DNA of 36,381 nucleotides from the NCBI GenBank assembly GCA_018398765.1, contig JAHBMJ010000659.1, positions 1-36,381 of the forward strand, in the 5' to 3' direction. A program made the translations under genes and the position numbers. A model generated the notes under the pieces. The model was not told the origin of the DNA. It made no database searches and saw nothing but the letters and a program-made list of their open reading frames with translations. Shown here in pieces: positions 1 to 10,001 of this stretch (within the stretch, counting starts at the first letter, position 1; each line of letters starts with the position of its first letter). The DNA comes from Chromera velia. Lineage: Eukaryota > Sar > Chromeraceae.

Positions 1-1486
1 TCCGAGCAAACTTTCGGTATGCGCACTTGCAGAATTCCTGGTGATGTCACTTCTCGTGGACTATGCAAGACAGCAAAAGAAGGACAACAGGGCCTCCCTT
101 CAGACTGTCAGGCTCCCTGTGCTCTTGGTCGACAAGTGAAATTCTTTCTTCTGCAACAACTTCCTTCCAAGACCGCCGCACGACGTGACCGACCGCTTGC
201 CAGCAGCAACACCTCTGTTGCCACGTCACCCAAAACGACGACTTCCTGTCTGGCCTTGAAACTCCGCCTCTCCATTTGCTGCATGAACCAAGGAAGGAAA
301 CACAAGAAGAACAAGAGATGCTTTTGCAGCCGGAGCTTTGTCAGGCGTTCGTTTGTGTGAATTCTGCAGAGGATAGAGCTTTATGAGAGAGAAACGCTTT
401 TTGGTCCTGCATTGTCACGAAGTGGCCATGCCTCCTTACATGTTCGCTTTTCTTCCTTCGTTACAGAAGAATGTCTCTTGTCTCCTTGGTTGAAATGCTA
501 TGGATATGCAACGGATTAAGAGGGGGCTAAGAGGGCTGTCTGTCGCTTACCGAGAGCAACTGGGAGATTTGCTTCTCACTGACGGACTTCCCGATGACAG
601 ACCGAATCAACTCTGCATCCATTTAGTCAATCATTCATCCACTGAGTGATTCGAACTTTATTCTTTTTATTCTCGTTTCATTTTGACTCACAGACGGATG
701 GATCCACCACATCGAAAAAGTATGACCAAAAATAGTTGACGTCATGAACACGTCTCGTCCTCTTTGGGCAAGATCTGCTTTGTGTCTTCTTCCCGTGGCA
801 GCGTATCTTGAGTGTATGTTGTCCCTGGAAGAGTTCACCGACGACGTTCTTTTCCACAGCTTTCTTTTCTTAACAGCTTTTCCTGCTGAATACCGCTTGC
901 TTCAACGTTTCTTCTGTTGAAATGCAGACCAAAGCCAAAATCAGTTCTTGAAAAGGGACCACCAGATGGACAAAACGAACAAAAACAAAAGGAATTCAAT
1001 TAAATGAGCCAAATGATCAACCAGCCAACCGACCGACCAACCAGTATCAGTCAATCTTCGATGGCTCGCGTTCTCTTTGTCTGCTCGTCTCAGGGCGTTT
1101 CGAAGAGCCTGCACGTACATTATTGAAATTGATTTCTCAGTTTGCCAAAACATTAAAAACTTTTCCGACAACTAATCCCTAACATTAAAAAGGCTCGATG
1201 AGGGAGCAGAAGAGACTGGGAGTCAAAGACAGACGAAAAACAGAAGAGAGTGCCGGTTTCACAAAGACGTAAGGCAGACAGGAAGCAAGGAACAAAGAAA
1301 GGATTGTGATGCTTACAAAAACAAAGATGTACAGACAGAAAGAATCGAAAACAGATGAGAAGGTACACCAGGACATAGACAGGCACGAAGAAAAGGAAGA
1401 GAATTTCAAACGAAAACAGAGAACAATTGACAGGCAGACAGAGAGGCGGACAAAGAGGCCGGAAAGAGAAAGAGAGAGAGACAGCC

Positions 1487-1521
<35 letters not shown>

Positions 1522-2301
1522 AGAGGGGGGGGGTTGGGGGAGAGGGAGAGAGAGAGAGAGAGAGCAACGAACCGTTCCAGAGAGTCTCCAAAGCATCCCA
1601 TCGTTTTCGCTTTTCACGACGGCTGTCCGAACGCACTCATACAGAATACCCAATTCCCCGAAGATCACGCCTGCAGACCGAAGTCAAGAGACAACATGTG
1701 CAGTGCTTAAACGGAGGCCGACAGAAGCCTCTCTGGACGGAACACTCACCGAGAAATCCACCTGCCTACCTACCTTCTGTGAGACCAGACTTCACCCACT
1801 AACTGGGCGCTTTCACTTCCCACTGGGGGACTCTGTTGTTCGCAAATAATCCGGAAGTATCTTTCTGTCACTTGCCTCCGTCCCGACGTAGGTCCCCTTC
1901 CCAAAACAGAAACGAAGATGAGAAGAGGACCAGGTCTGACTACCTATCTGGAACAAGAAAGAGAGACAGATGGATAGACAGACAAACAAACCAGCATGCA
2001 GCTAGGTAGACACGCAGCCAAAAAGCAGGCAGAGAAAGAGAAGACATACCTCTCTCGAGCCTCTCCTCCATTTCCTTCCCCTTTACCTCCATGAGAAAAC
2101 TTCCCTCCTGCAAAAATGTTGGTACATGTAGTTGGTCATTAATTTCTCCAGTACGCAGTAGTTTCTCTTGTCGTCTGCTTTCTTCTATATGCCATAAGAG
2201 AGACAGTAGACAGATAGAAAGACAAGCAAGGCAACAGACACGGCGATACAGCAAAACACATAGGGGGGCGAGACATACCGCGATACTCTACAGATGCACA
2301 G

Positions 2302-2337
<36 letters not shown>

Positions 2338-4419
2338 GGATTGATCAACACGGCGAACAGATGAAGAGTCGTCAACATCGATACGTTCTCGGACAGCGAG
2401 ACTCAGTTGACCTCACAAGGGAGGAGCGGCACGGGTCTCTATAACCGCTTTGAGGGAGTTTAATCGACCAAACTTAATACGACAAACCTTGACTTGATCG
2501 AAAACACGGAACACACAGACTCAATCAACTCTGCATGCAGCTAGGCACAGACAAACTTAGTTTCCCACCTGAACGATGAAGCAGTCGTCACCATCGTCTC
2601 CCTGCAAGGAAGGAAGGAATCAAATGGGCATCCAAGGACAACAATCAATCCTCTTCATGCTTTCAGAAAGGCGTCGGCCAGTGCATTGCCATACGGCAAT
2701 GCTGTTGAGTTCAAGCGGGAAAAAAGCAGCATGACCAGCCCGACGTCGGTTCCTTTTTCCCTCCCGCATTCAGACTTGACACACAGGGCTGGAGCTCAAA
2801 CTGTATGACCAGTTTGTTGTATGATGTACTGACCGCTTTGAATACTGCCTCTCCTGCTGGAACTTCCATTCTTTTGATTCTTTTCAGCACGTGGGAGATC
2901 TCGTCGTCTTCCAGAGTTGCAAAGAGAAAATGTTTCTTCAAGCAGGCATTCAGGAAGTGACGTTCCTCCTCGCTCAGTTCCACCTCGGGGCCTTCCTCCT
3001 CCTCCTCCAGTTGTTCTGAGTCTGCACAATCATCCACCAACATGCAAACACATGCATGGATGGATTGCGCAGAGATTCAAGTGAGATGACCTGAGAGAAA
3101 CTTTTGCTCCGTTGAATTGGATGCTTCAAGCGAAGGTCGGGAATCTGAGGAGAATCATGCTGCTTGATCGCCTGAATTCGTAAGTGCGGTGACAGACGAT
3201 CTCGCTTGTTTGTTTGTATGGGTTTCACCGAAAACAAAACGAAGGAGAAGAGACTCTCTCAGGGGAGGCACTTTTCTCCGCTTTTTCTCGTACAGCCCTT
3301 CTTGTAACGGTTTTCTCCCCCCCCGCCCCGACCCCTCTCTCGCACGCTGACCATTTCGTGCGAGGTCCAGGGTCCCTTTTTCCTTGACTGATTTCAAAAA
3401 GAGGGGCCTTGCAGGAGCCCTGATCACAAGAATTGATATAACCAAAAAAAAGGAGGAAGGCGGAGGGAAGTTCTTAGGAAGCCATTGCGATACACCAAGA
3501 GTGCGTTTGAAGAAAGAACGGTAGAAGTGAATAGATAACTCAATCAGGAAAGGGATGGGATTTGCATGGGAGGAACACGAAGAGGACTGGAACCGGAGGC
3601 GCATATGTGCAGAGAACGACGAAGAGAACGAGCGCAGTAAAACAGTACAAATCGTGCAAGGACTGAAAGACATTGGCATGGTCGGTGGAGAAAAAGACAA
3701 AAAAGAAGATAGGGCTCAAAGACCGAAAGCGTCAGACCTAGATTCACTCCTTCACTTACGGACCCTCGCCGATTGTTCCTCCCAAACCGCCCCAACGTTT
3801 TCTTCTCATTTTTGCCGCTGCAAACAAACGGAAGGGAAAGATTTAGATGTTGTACCGGGTTTGATACGTTGGAACAACTGTGCTTGCAAACACGTGAATT
3901 CACGAATTTCTGCGTCCACATGTGCCTACCTCCGCACAAGCACATACGTGTCAGAGAGCGTGAAATTATATGAAGGAGGGGGCAGGGAAAACAGTGGGGG
4001 CGCTGAATCACGACGTTTGTCGGCAGAACAGTGGTGGTATCAGCAGGAGCTCTTCCTATGCTGGCAGCCACCAGACCAGAATCGAGCTGGACTCATTGGC
4101 TGACTCACTGACTGACTGAGAGCTTGTTTTCCTGTTGAACTTGGAATCCTGCAGGCATCCAACCAGAGGGAAGACAAAATGCAGCCGTGACAGCTCAGTC
4201 AGATTAGAATTGTCCGTTAGACGCTTCTGCTGTATGTTTTCAGCTCCAGTGCAGGACTGGAGAAAAATGTACTCACTGCCAAGTCTTCGAGTGTCTGACC
4301 TTTGTATCGTTGACGCCGATCTGTTGACTGCCCTTTCCCGTGGGAATTCCGATTGCGGAGGGGGCCAGGGCACTTCCACCAGAGGCATCCACCGCCTTCT
4401 GTCCCGCCCCACAACCCAT
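1..4419 (-). CDS. PKA regulatory-subunit-like protein with two cyclic-nucleotide-binding domains (3' end beyond the window)
   Basis: Exons, in order on the minus strand: 4419-4277, 3817-3738, 3021-2834, 2601-2569, 2107-2050, 1670-1573, 1108-1042, 612-551, 278-194, perhaps continuing from 150. All have GT-AG borders and phases match throughout. The start reads MGCGAGQK, a likely myristoylation plus palmitoylation signal. Exon 2 holds RRGSVSEG, like the inhibitor site of PKA regulatory subunits (RRGAIS in RI), and about 37 residues separate it from the first cNMP domain, close to RI spacing. Domain A reads HFLFATLEDDE, then AGDDGDDCFIVQEGSF, then the phosphate-binding cassette FGELGILYECVRTAVV, keeping the ribose-contacting Glu and phosphate-contacting Arg. 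Domain B starts at LIRSVIGKSVSEKQ and ERRSFKARQEVVVLGD. Known role of the family: holds the PKA catalytic subunit inactive until cAMP binds. The alternative is the N-terminal half of a PKG; the kinase domain would then lie off the left edge. The junction near 190-150 is uncertain because the implied intron is only about 43 nt. Confidence 0.72.
1489..1564. repeat. Compound (CA)n / G-run / (GA)n microsatellite
   Basis: (CA)15 at 1489-1518 is followed by GA, a G-rich stretch and (GA)n. It lies in an intron of the minus-strand PKA-R-like gene, directly downstream of the donor at 1572, so on the sense strand it reads CT then GT. The open frames across it on both strands are low-complexity artefacts. 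Confidence 0.9.
2307..2336. repeat. (GA)15 microsatellite
   Basis: A pure GA dinucleotide run in the intron between the 2601-2569 and 2107-2050 exons of the PKA-R-like gene; it reads CT on the sense strand. Confidence 0.9.
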
Positions 4420-4674
4420 AGGACGGTCTTGCGGTGTTGTGAACTTCTGTGGATGACTTCAAGTGTGAATACAGGTGGACAACGCCGGATTCATTGAGCA
4501 ACACGTAGAAGCAAGAAGTCCTGCTTCTCGCCTGGTTGTTTCCACCATTGTGAGCTTGCAGTGCTGGGGATTGCGCAAGAATAGTGCAGAGTTCGGAGCG
4601 ATGGTGAACAGTCATTGAATTCCTGCGACAAAACTGAAATGTCCAGTTTAGAAGACTACATATATGGCTATCCG

Positions 4675-4703
4675 GCATGCATGCATGCTATGCGGGCGTC
4701 TCA
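4675..4703 (-). promoter_or_regulatory. Paired TGCATGC and WGAGACG motifs upstream of the PKA-R-like gene
   Basis: GCATGCATGCATGC lies at 4675-4688 and TGAGACG (minus strand) at 4703-4697, about 260-280 bases upstream of the start codon at 4419. Both are known promoter motifs of Toxoplasma and relatives. A second TGCATGCAT lies at 4849-4857. The functional claim is inferred from the motif and its position. Confidence 0.5.
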
Positions 4704-5450
4704 CCTGAATCGAATCTTACCATGCAATTCCATGCACTCGAGAATATGAACGCCGCGGTCGGCCATACATTCTCTTGGTCGGTGAGTTTGAATAAAAAAA
4801 GCCAGCCGGGCTGATACAAACTTGAAAAAAAAAAAAAGTGGATTGCAGTGCATGCATGGGGTCACTATATATATATATATTTTTTTAAACGACCGCTTGA
4901 ATGAGCCTGCCGAGCTAGCCCCAATCTGAAGTGACACTCTCTAGCCCCGAAATCCCAACGAGAAAAATCCTAAACGTAGGCCATAAAAGGGCTACGACCC
5001 TCCTGCTGGCCGGACCGTGTTCAAAGGGTGGGCTGCCCGAAGGGAGGCCACCACGGTGCAACGCCATTAGGTGGGTGGGTGGGGAAGACCTACAAAAATT
5101 CACACAATTCGAACGTTCTTCTACCTCCTGCCACCCTTTGCATGAGATGAGTCGGCGGGCGTTTTTTTATCTATTTCGATCAAGACACCTCTTAAGACCC
5201 CAAGCCACTGTCCCTGACGTATCGTCCTTGACGTGGCTCTCTCAGCCTCTCTATCTCCCGGGTAGGCGGGCGGGCGTTTTTCTGTCTACCCCGATAGTTT
5301 TACCCCCTTGGGCCCCGAGCCACCATACCTGATACGCTGTCAATTACACCGTCTTCGACGTAGTTCAGTCCTGGCATCTGACAGACTTGGACATATTTTT
5401 TTATCTACTGTTTCTGCTCCTCATAGCGTTCTTGGTTCGGCAACCGTTTT
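4704..5450. other. Intergenic stretch with diverged direct repeats, no gene seen
   Basis: No frame here shows a recognisable protein. 4860-4890 holds a short TA-alternating and T-rich run. 4985-5080 contains a GC-rich segment with a possible ACCGTG/CACGGT stem. 5154-5370 holds two diverged copies of one segment. The right edge abuts the LTR-type element. Confidence 0.6.
5154..5370. repeat. Diverged tandem duplication, unit about 117 bp
   Basis: Two segments start with GGCGGGCGTTTTT (about 5154 and 5271). They share the order CGAT..., CC..AAGCCAC / CCGAGCCAC, CCTGA, CGTC.TTGACGTGG / CGTCTTCGACGTAG and CTCAG / TTCAG. A third trace (TTTTTTTATCTACTG) follows near 5394. They are clearly related but much mutated, so this is an old duplication of unknown origin. 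Confidence 0.6.
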
Positions 5451-5713
5451 CGTAACGATGTGAGCGTCTGAGTGACAATAAGTAGTTCCATGTGTCAAAA
5501 TGGAATGAGCCGCGCGCATGCCAAGCCTAGCCGCATGCATGGCATCGCGCCGTCTATGAGTCAATACACATGCAATGCAAGTCTATACAGGTTAGTCAGT
5601 CTGAAAGCAATAGAGCATTGCTTTAGAGAGAAGTACGAACCTTGCATGACAGAACTTGAACTTACGACCTATGAGCTCCGTTATGCTAGCCAACTAACTG
5701 CCACTCTCCAACG
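5451..5713 (+). repeat. Left terminal direct repeat
   Basis: Left copy of the repeat, near-identical and collinear with 7881-8143. It begins CGTAACGATGTGAGCG and ends CTCCAACG. Its minus strand (about 5708-5648) resembles an elongator tRNA-Met: TAGTTGGCTAG as an A-box-like part, CTCATAG around the anticodon, and GGTCGTAAGTTCAAG as a B-box-like part. Confidence 0.75.
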
Positions 5714-5724
5714 TGGTAGCAGAG
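5714..5724 (+). other. Putative primer-binding site for initiator tRNA-Met
   Basis: TGGTAGCAGAG is complementary to the 3' end CUCUGCUA-CCA of eukaryotic initiator tRNA-Met and starts exactly where the left repeat stops. The leading TGG pairs with the CCA tail, which favours a primer site over a fragment of a tRNA gene. Confidence 0.6.
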
Positions 5725-5904
5725 TGGTCGACCCGCTCAGATAAGGTAGATTCGTTGACCGTCTTTGACTGGTCGAATGAAGGTGTTGTCGCATCGTTCT
5801 CAGTTGGCGATTCCCTGAAGAGCGACGTACACAGCTACCCGAGAACATTCACAGGGACTTATTTCCCCATGACAGGCTCCTTGCAGTTTCCTTTTCTTTG
5901 AAGA

Positions 5905-7410
5905 ATGTCCAATCGGATGGTCGTGATGTCTGTGACGGATCGTTTCAGTCATTTTGTTTCGCTTGTTGAAGACTTTTTAGAGAAGTATGCGAACGTGTCC
6001 CTCAAGGAGGTGCGGAAGAACGGTGAGGCCTTCTTGCATGAGAGTCAACAACTGGTGGAGAAGCTTTCAGAGGTGGTAGGGGGCTGCCAACCGGCCGCGC
6101 CCACCCTTGAAGAGGAAGGGAAGGGCGATGAAGCAAAACAACGTCTGACCGGAAAGAAGCCGAAAGCACACAGGAGTCGAAGATTGACGGTAGCAGCTTG
6201 GGCCAACAAGTAAGCGGCAGAGAAGCCAATAGCATCACAGCAGCCATCACAGCAGTCACCTGGAGATCAAAAAGCCGCTTCTGTGGGGAAAGAGAAAGGG
6301 AGAGGGAGGAGAAAGCAGGAAGGGCGCATTTCATGGCGCCGTTTACCAGTAAGGTCAGAGGGTAAGAGTCGCAGTGCGGTCGCGCGATTGGGAGAAGGGG
6401 GAGGGCGACTGCAGTAAGAAGGGCGGGGGTTTGGGAACAGCATCCAAGGCTCTCGTATGAATCTTCTAAGCGCTGTCGCCACGAGACAGGCAGGATTTGA
6501 GCCGCATGATATTTTGAACGGCCGAGGTGACAGTATGCGGTTGCGTGGCTCACCGCACGATGGCCTGGCGGGTGAGAACACTGTGAGAGCCAGATGGGGG
6601 AGTGTGTCCCCTGGCTTTGAGACGGAGGCAGGCGTTGTGTCTGGACACGCAGTTGATGAAGAATTCGATTTTGGCGGGATGGATGGAGATGAGTTGATGG
6701 AAGAGGGCGGTGTTGATATGATGGAAGAGGGAGGCACGTGGAAGGAGACGCCCCACACGATATTTGATTTTCCGGTTCCGTCTCCATCAGAAGAAGTGGT
6801 GCCGATGAGGCTCAGCTTAATCGAGCGGAGGCTATTCCCCGACAAGATTGGAGCTGGGTCGCAGTTCGGCCAGACAGAGAGTGGAGAGAGACGAGATGAC
6901 TGTGCAGGGCGGTCAGACGTGGAAACAGCACGCGAGACTGCTTTCAGGAAATACGGAGACGGGCGTGATTTAGTGAAGACAGGCAGAGCAGAAAGAAAGA
7001 AACAGAAGCGGCAGGAGAAGAAGGAGAGACAGAGACAAGAAAAACATGAAAGGGAGTTGAATTCATTGAGGGAAGAGAGGCAAGGGACGGTGGAAGTTGC
7101 GGTGTCGAGGCAAGCGAGACGAAAGCAGGAGAGGGAGGAGGTGAAGGAACGTGAAAAGGAGAGGGCAAAGGAGACGGAAAGAAAAAAGAAACGAACAGTT
7201 CAGCAGACGTCTGGTGGGCTTTGCAGACCACCTCAGTACGACCCTCTCGTGCGAGAGTACTGGCGAGATCTTTCCTTTCGGGTGCGGACGTTGGGCGCGG
7301 ATTTCGTACCAGAGATGACAGGGGTTGGCACGGCTGACTGGCATGCCTTCTTAGCACGTTCTCGCCAAGGTGTTGAGCCGTTTGTCCCTCAGGTGTGGCA
7401 CGGGGTGTGA
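5905..7410 (+). other. Internal coding region of the LTR-type element (unrecognised, highly charged)
   Basis: The interior carries open stretches on the plus strand with about one interruption, which may be a short intron or decay; I cannot tell. The N-terminal part has an amphipathic helix-like segment (FVSLVEDFLEKYANVSLKEV). The larger part is acidic in its first half, then very rich in Arg, Lys and Glu (RAERKKQKRQEKKERQRQEK), and ends with an aromatic segment (YDPLVREYWRDLSFRV). This suits an RNA- or DNA-binding structural (gag-like) protein, but no zinc knuckle or catalytic motif is seen. It could also be a captured host gene. Confidence 0.45.
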
Positions 7411-7639
7411 AAGAATTAGCATGGTACTACGGAGTTTGCGTTGTGTATAACGGTGTGTGAATTCGTTTGGCTTTAGAATTCTTTGGTTGTCTGAGCGGCT
7501 GTGCCTGTTCTGACAGCATCCGACGGCATTGACGTTGGAAGTTGTTCATTTGTTGTTAGCTCTTGGTTGGTTCTTTTGCCTCGCTTGTCTGTTTGTTGCA
7601 AGCTTGTTCGTAAATGTGAGCCAGATTTTTTTTTCTTTG

Positions 7640-7885
7640 GTCTACCGTGGAGTGTGTCACCGACCGCGCGTGGACGCGGTCCAGGAGGGGGAGGTGGCAC
7701 GGTGTAGGGAAGAGTGAGACGACGTGATTGAATCAGATTTAAGACGGCATCACTGTATGACTCGGTCTGAATGGACAAATGAATAAATGGAAAAAATTCG
7801 TTTCTAGATCGATGCTTTCAGCTTGTTTGTTTTTCTTTTTCTTCGGCCAGCGTGGACGTGGCCTAGAGGGAGTGGTGGCACGTAA
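7640..7885 (+). repeat. Imperfect direct repeat near the 3' end of the element
   Basis: GCGTGGACGCGGTCCAGGAG...GGTGGCACGG (about 7668-7702) is echoed by GCGTGGACGTGGCCTAGAG...GGTGGCACG (about 7851-7882), each after a T-rich run. The second copy ends at the right terminal repeat, so the polypurine-tract region may have been duplicated about 180 bp inside. Confidence 0.5.
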
Positions 7886-8143
7886 CGATGTGAGCGTCTG
7901 AATGACAATAAGTGGTTCCATGTGTCAGAATGGAATGAGCCGCGCGCATGCCGAGCCTAGCCGCATGCATGGCGTCGCGCCGTCTATGAGTCAATACACA
8001 TGCAATGCAAGTCTATGCAGGTTAGTCAGTCTGAAAGCAATAGAGCATTGCTTTAGAGAGAAGTACGAACCTTGCATGACAGAACTTGAACTTACGACCT
8101 ATGAGCTCCGTTATGCTAGCCAACTAACTGCCACTCTCCAACG
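7881..8143 (+). repeat. Right terminal direct repeat
   Basis: Same length and orientation as 5451-5713 with about 2.3% difference. It begins CGTAACGATGTGAGCG after the purine-rich stretch and ends CTCCAACG, followed by unique DNA. Confidence 0.75.
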
Positions 8144-8145
8144 TG

Positions 8146-9480
8146 TCTCATGTAGCTCCAATGCTTTCGGTTGCTTGCCCCGGTTTGTATCTATTATGTT
8201 GGGTCGATCTACGGTGTTGGTGACAACGAGCAAAGAGATGTGCATGCAGTCTTTAGGAAGGAAGTGAGATAGAAGAGAGAGGGGGAAATGATATGAATAG
8301 ACGTGTGTGAGGCTTTCTGCTGCCGCCCTCTGGTTTCGCCGTCTCTTCATATTTTGTTCAAACCTCCGTCTGCCCGTCACTTGCATTCAAAAAAGAGAAG
8401 TGGAAGGGGATCTCTTATAGGCATACTATTCTGTCTGTTGCCCGCTTCCTTCCAGCAAGCTGGTCTGAGAAAGCGAGAAAGAGAGAAAGAAAACAAGCTG
8501 TTTATTGCAGGTCTGTTTGTATTTGCGCATATCAATCTGATTAACTTCCGTCAATGGGAGGAAACTTTTCAGCTTCTGCGTCTAGATTTTGAGAGTCGGT
8601 TGACTATGAATGACTGTCTTAATGATGATGCTAATTTATACGGCTAAAGGGATTTCTGTGTCTCAGCCTGTACTTTCTTACCATGCCTCTGTCATGGTGC
8701 GAGGACGCTCAAAATTTTATTCCTTCGACTACATGCTTTGAAGTGCCAGTGTTTTGTTGGCTACATGGGTTTGCATTGCGTCTGGTTGATTATGCTCATT
8801 CGATCACTCGCCTCTTTTTTCCTTTTCGCGTATGCTCGGATGTGTTTAGCTGATCGCGAGGACGCGATTTTAGGGGATCTGTCACAGTGGAGTCCTACCC
8901 TGTGGTGCCGCCCTCTAGAGTTTTGCATGGCATTGCGTTGTATCTGAATGAGCCTGTGTGCTGACGCCATGCTCCGCTGCTGCGCGTATACGCAGTCTGC
9001 CTGTACGTGTCGTACTCGAAGCTCTGCGTATGTATGCAAGTCTTCGTTTGGCCTCTTTAGCAACATGTGGTTTGAGCAACATCCTACAGCAGGTTTGAGT
9101 TGAAGTCAGCCGAAGTCATTGAATCTCTAGTTGAATCTATAGATCGAGTCGGATTTATGTGAAGTTTCAAGAAGTCTGAAAACAAAGCTCTATAGAACCT
9201 CTTAGAGGCAGAGTAGGATTGAGACCTCATTTGCATGAACCTGTAAGGTGTTGCTTATATAAGTTAGTGTTGCTCACGTTCTTTCTCTAGATCTTCCTCA
9301 GGGTTCTTGTCCTCGCTTTACCTTCTGTCTGGACGCCATAAGGTGGCTGGACAGGGGGGACAAAGCAGAACGCCGTTTTGTTTCTTTTTATGTCACTCAC
9401 TCTGTTTGCACATATAGGTACGTATAGGTTGATCTAGTTTACTTGCATCCCCTTTAACTCAACTTGAAGTATTGAAATCG
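8146..9480. other. Gene-free stretch, nothing recognised
   Basis: Short open frames exist on both strands, but none has a convincing domain, splice structure or start. A TATATAA lies at about 9256-9262 with ATTTGCAT about 25 bp upstream; no snRNA, tRNA or rRNA sequence that I recognise follows. Confidence 0.5.
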
Positions 9481-9489
9481 ACGCACGTA

Positions 9490-9995
9490 TGGAACTTTCT
9501 CTTCAGGGCCCCGGCGTATCCTGCATAAATGATGCGCGCGGCGCGGTTAATTGCGCGCGAATTGAATCGCTCCGGCGGTGGTGACATGCATTGAACGGCG
9601 CCGGGGCCGGCCGGTGCATGGCGCCGCCCGCCACCCGCGGCCCGCCGTGGCCCCGGCGCTTGCAATCTTCGATCGGAGCGATACACGCATGCAGGCGCTA
9701 GCTGTTGTTTGAATTTAGGGGATTCTCGATCATTTTGCATGATCGAGATATTCGACCGGGTTCGATACAACGATCATTCTTCCTTCTCAAGGCAGAGCAA
9801 AGTGTAATCTCTGCTTGTCCAATGCTTCTGTGAAAGGGTCCCTGGTCTTTGGTACAGTAGCTCAGTAAAGTCTGCAGCACAGGGCTTGCACGCTTCTCAC
9901 TGCGATTTCAGGAGAGATTGCAACGCTAGGCTGACCAGCTAGTTGTGTTGCTCATCACCCACTTGACGACTTCATTCCAATCAAAGGGGGCTGGC
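9490..9995 (+). promoter_or_regulatory. GC-rich promoter region of the RSP4/6 gene with a perfect hairpin
   Basis: 9490-9665 is strongly GC- and CpG-rich (GCGCGCGGCGCGG, GGCGCCGGGGCCGGCCGG), unlike flanking DNA. GCATGCA, the complement of the apicomplexan TGCATGC motif, is at 9687-9693. A perfect 10-bp stem with a 5-nt loop (TCTCGATCAT / ATGATCGAGA) is at 9724-9748. The start codon is at 10002. The role is inferred from position. Confidence 0.5.
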
Positions 9996-10001
9996 ACGAC
10001 C

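Larger units (their letters stand above)
5451..8145 (+). mobile_element. Small LTR-type retroelement, young, without visible pol genes
   Basis: Two direct repeats of about 263-265 bp (5451-5713 and 7881-8143) flank a 2.17-kb interior. TGGTAGCAGAG follows the left repeat immediately and matches the complement of an initiator tRNA-Met 3' end, the usual primer-binding site. A purine-rich stretch (AGAGGGAGTGGTGG) precedes the right repeat, as a polypurine tract would. The repeats have the same length and differ at six positions (about 2.3%), all transitions, so the insertion is recent. No protease, reverse transcriptase, RNase H or integrase motif is visible, which fits a non-autonomous or gag-only element. 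The repeats do not start with TG or end with CA, and I see no clear target-site duplication. The other reading is two copies of a tRNA-related short element flanking unrelated DNA. Confidence 0.62.

Noticed and set aside
1306-1849. Open frames rich in His/Thr/Arg/Glu around 1.3-1.8 kb on the plus strand
   Set aside because: They are produced by the CA and GA repeats in an intron of the minus-strand gene.
5716-5790. A tRNA gene on the plus strand starting near AGCAGAGTGG
   Set aside because: The first bases resemble the 5' end of initiator tRNA-Met, but no anticodon arm or closing acceptor stem follows; the TGG in front fits a primer-binding site better.
5451-8145. Two independent tRNA-derived SINEs rather than one LTR-type element
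   Set aside because: Not fully excluded, but equal length, same orientation, an exact primer-site match at the left copy and a purine tract at the right copy are better explained by one element.
9240-9370. Possible snRNA gene after TATATAA at 9256
   Set aside because: The downstream sequence does not match U1, U2, U4, U5 or U6 landmarks that I know, and no stable long stem is seen.
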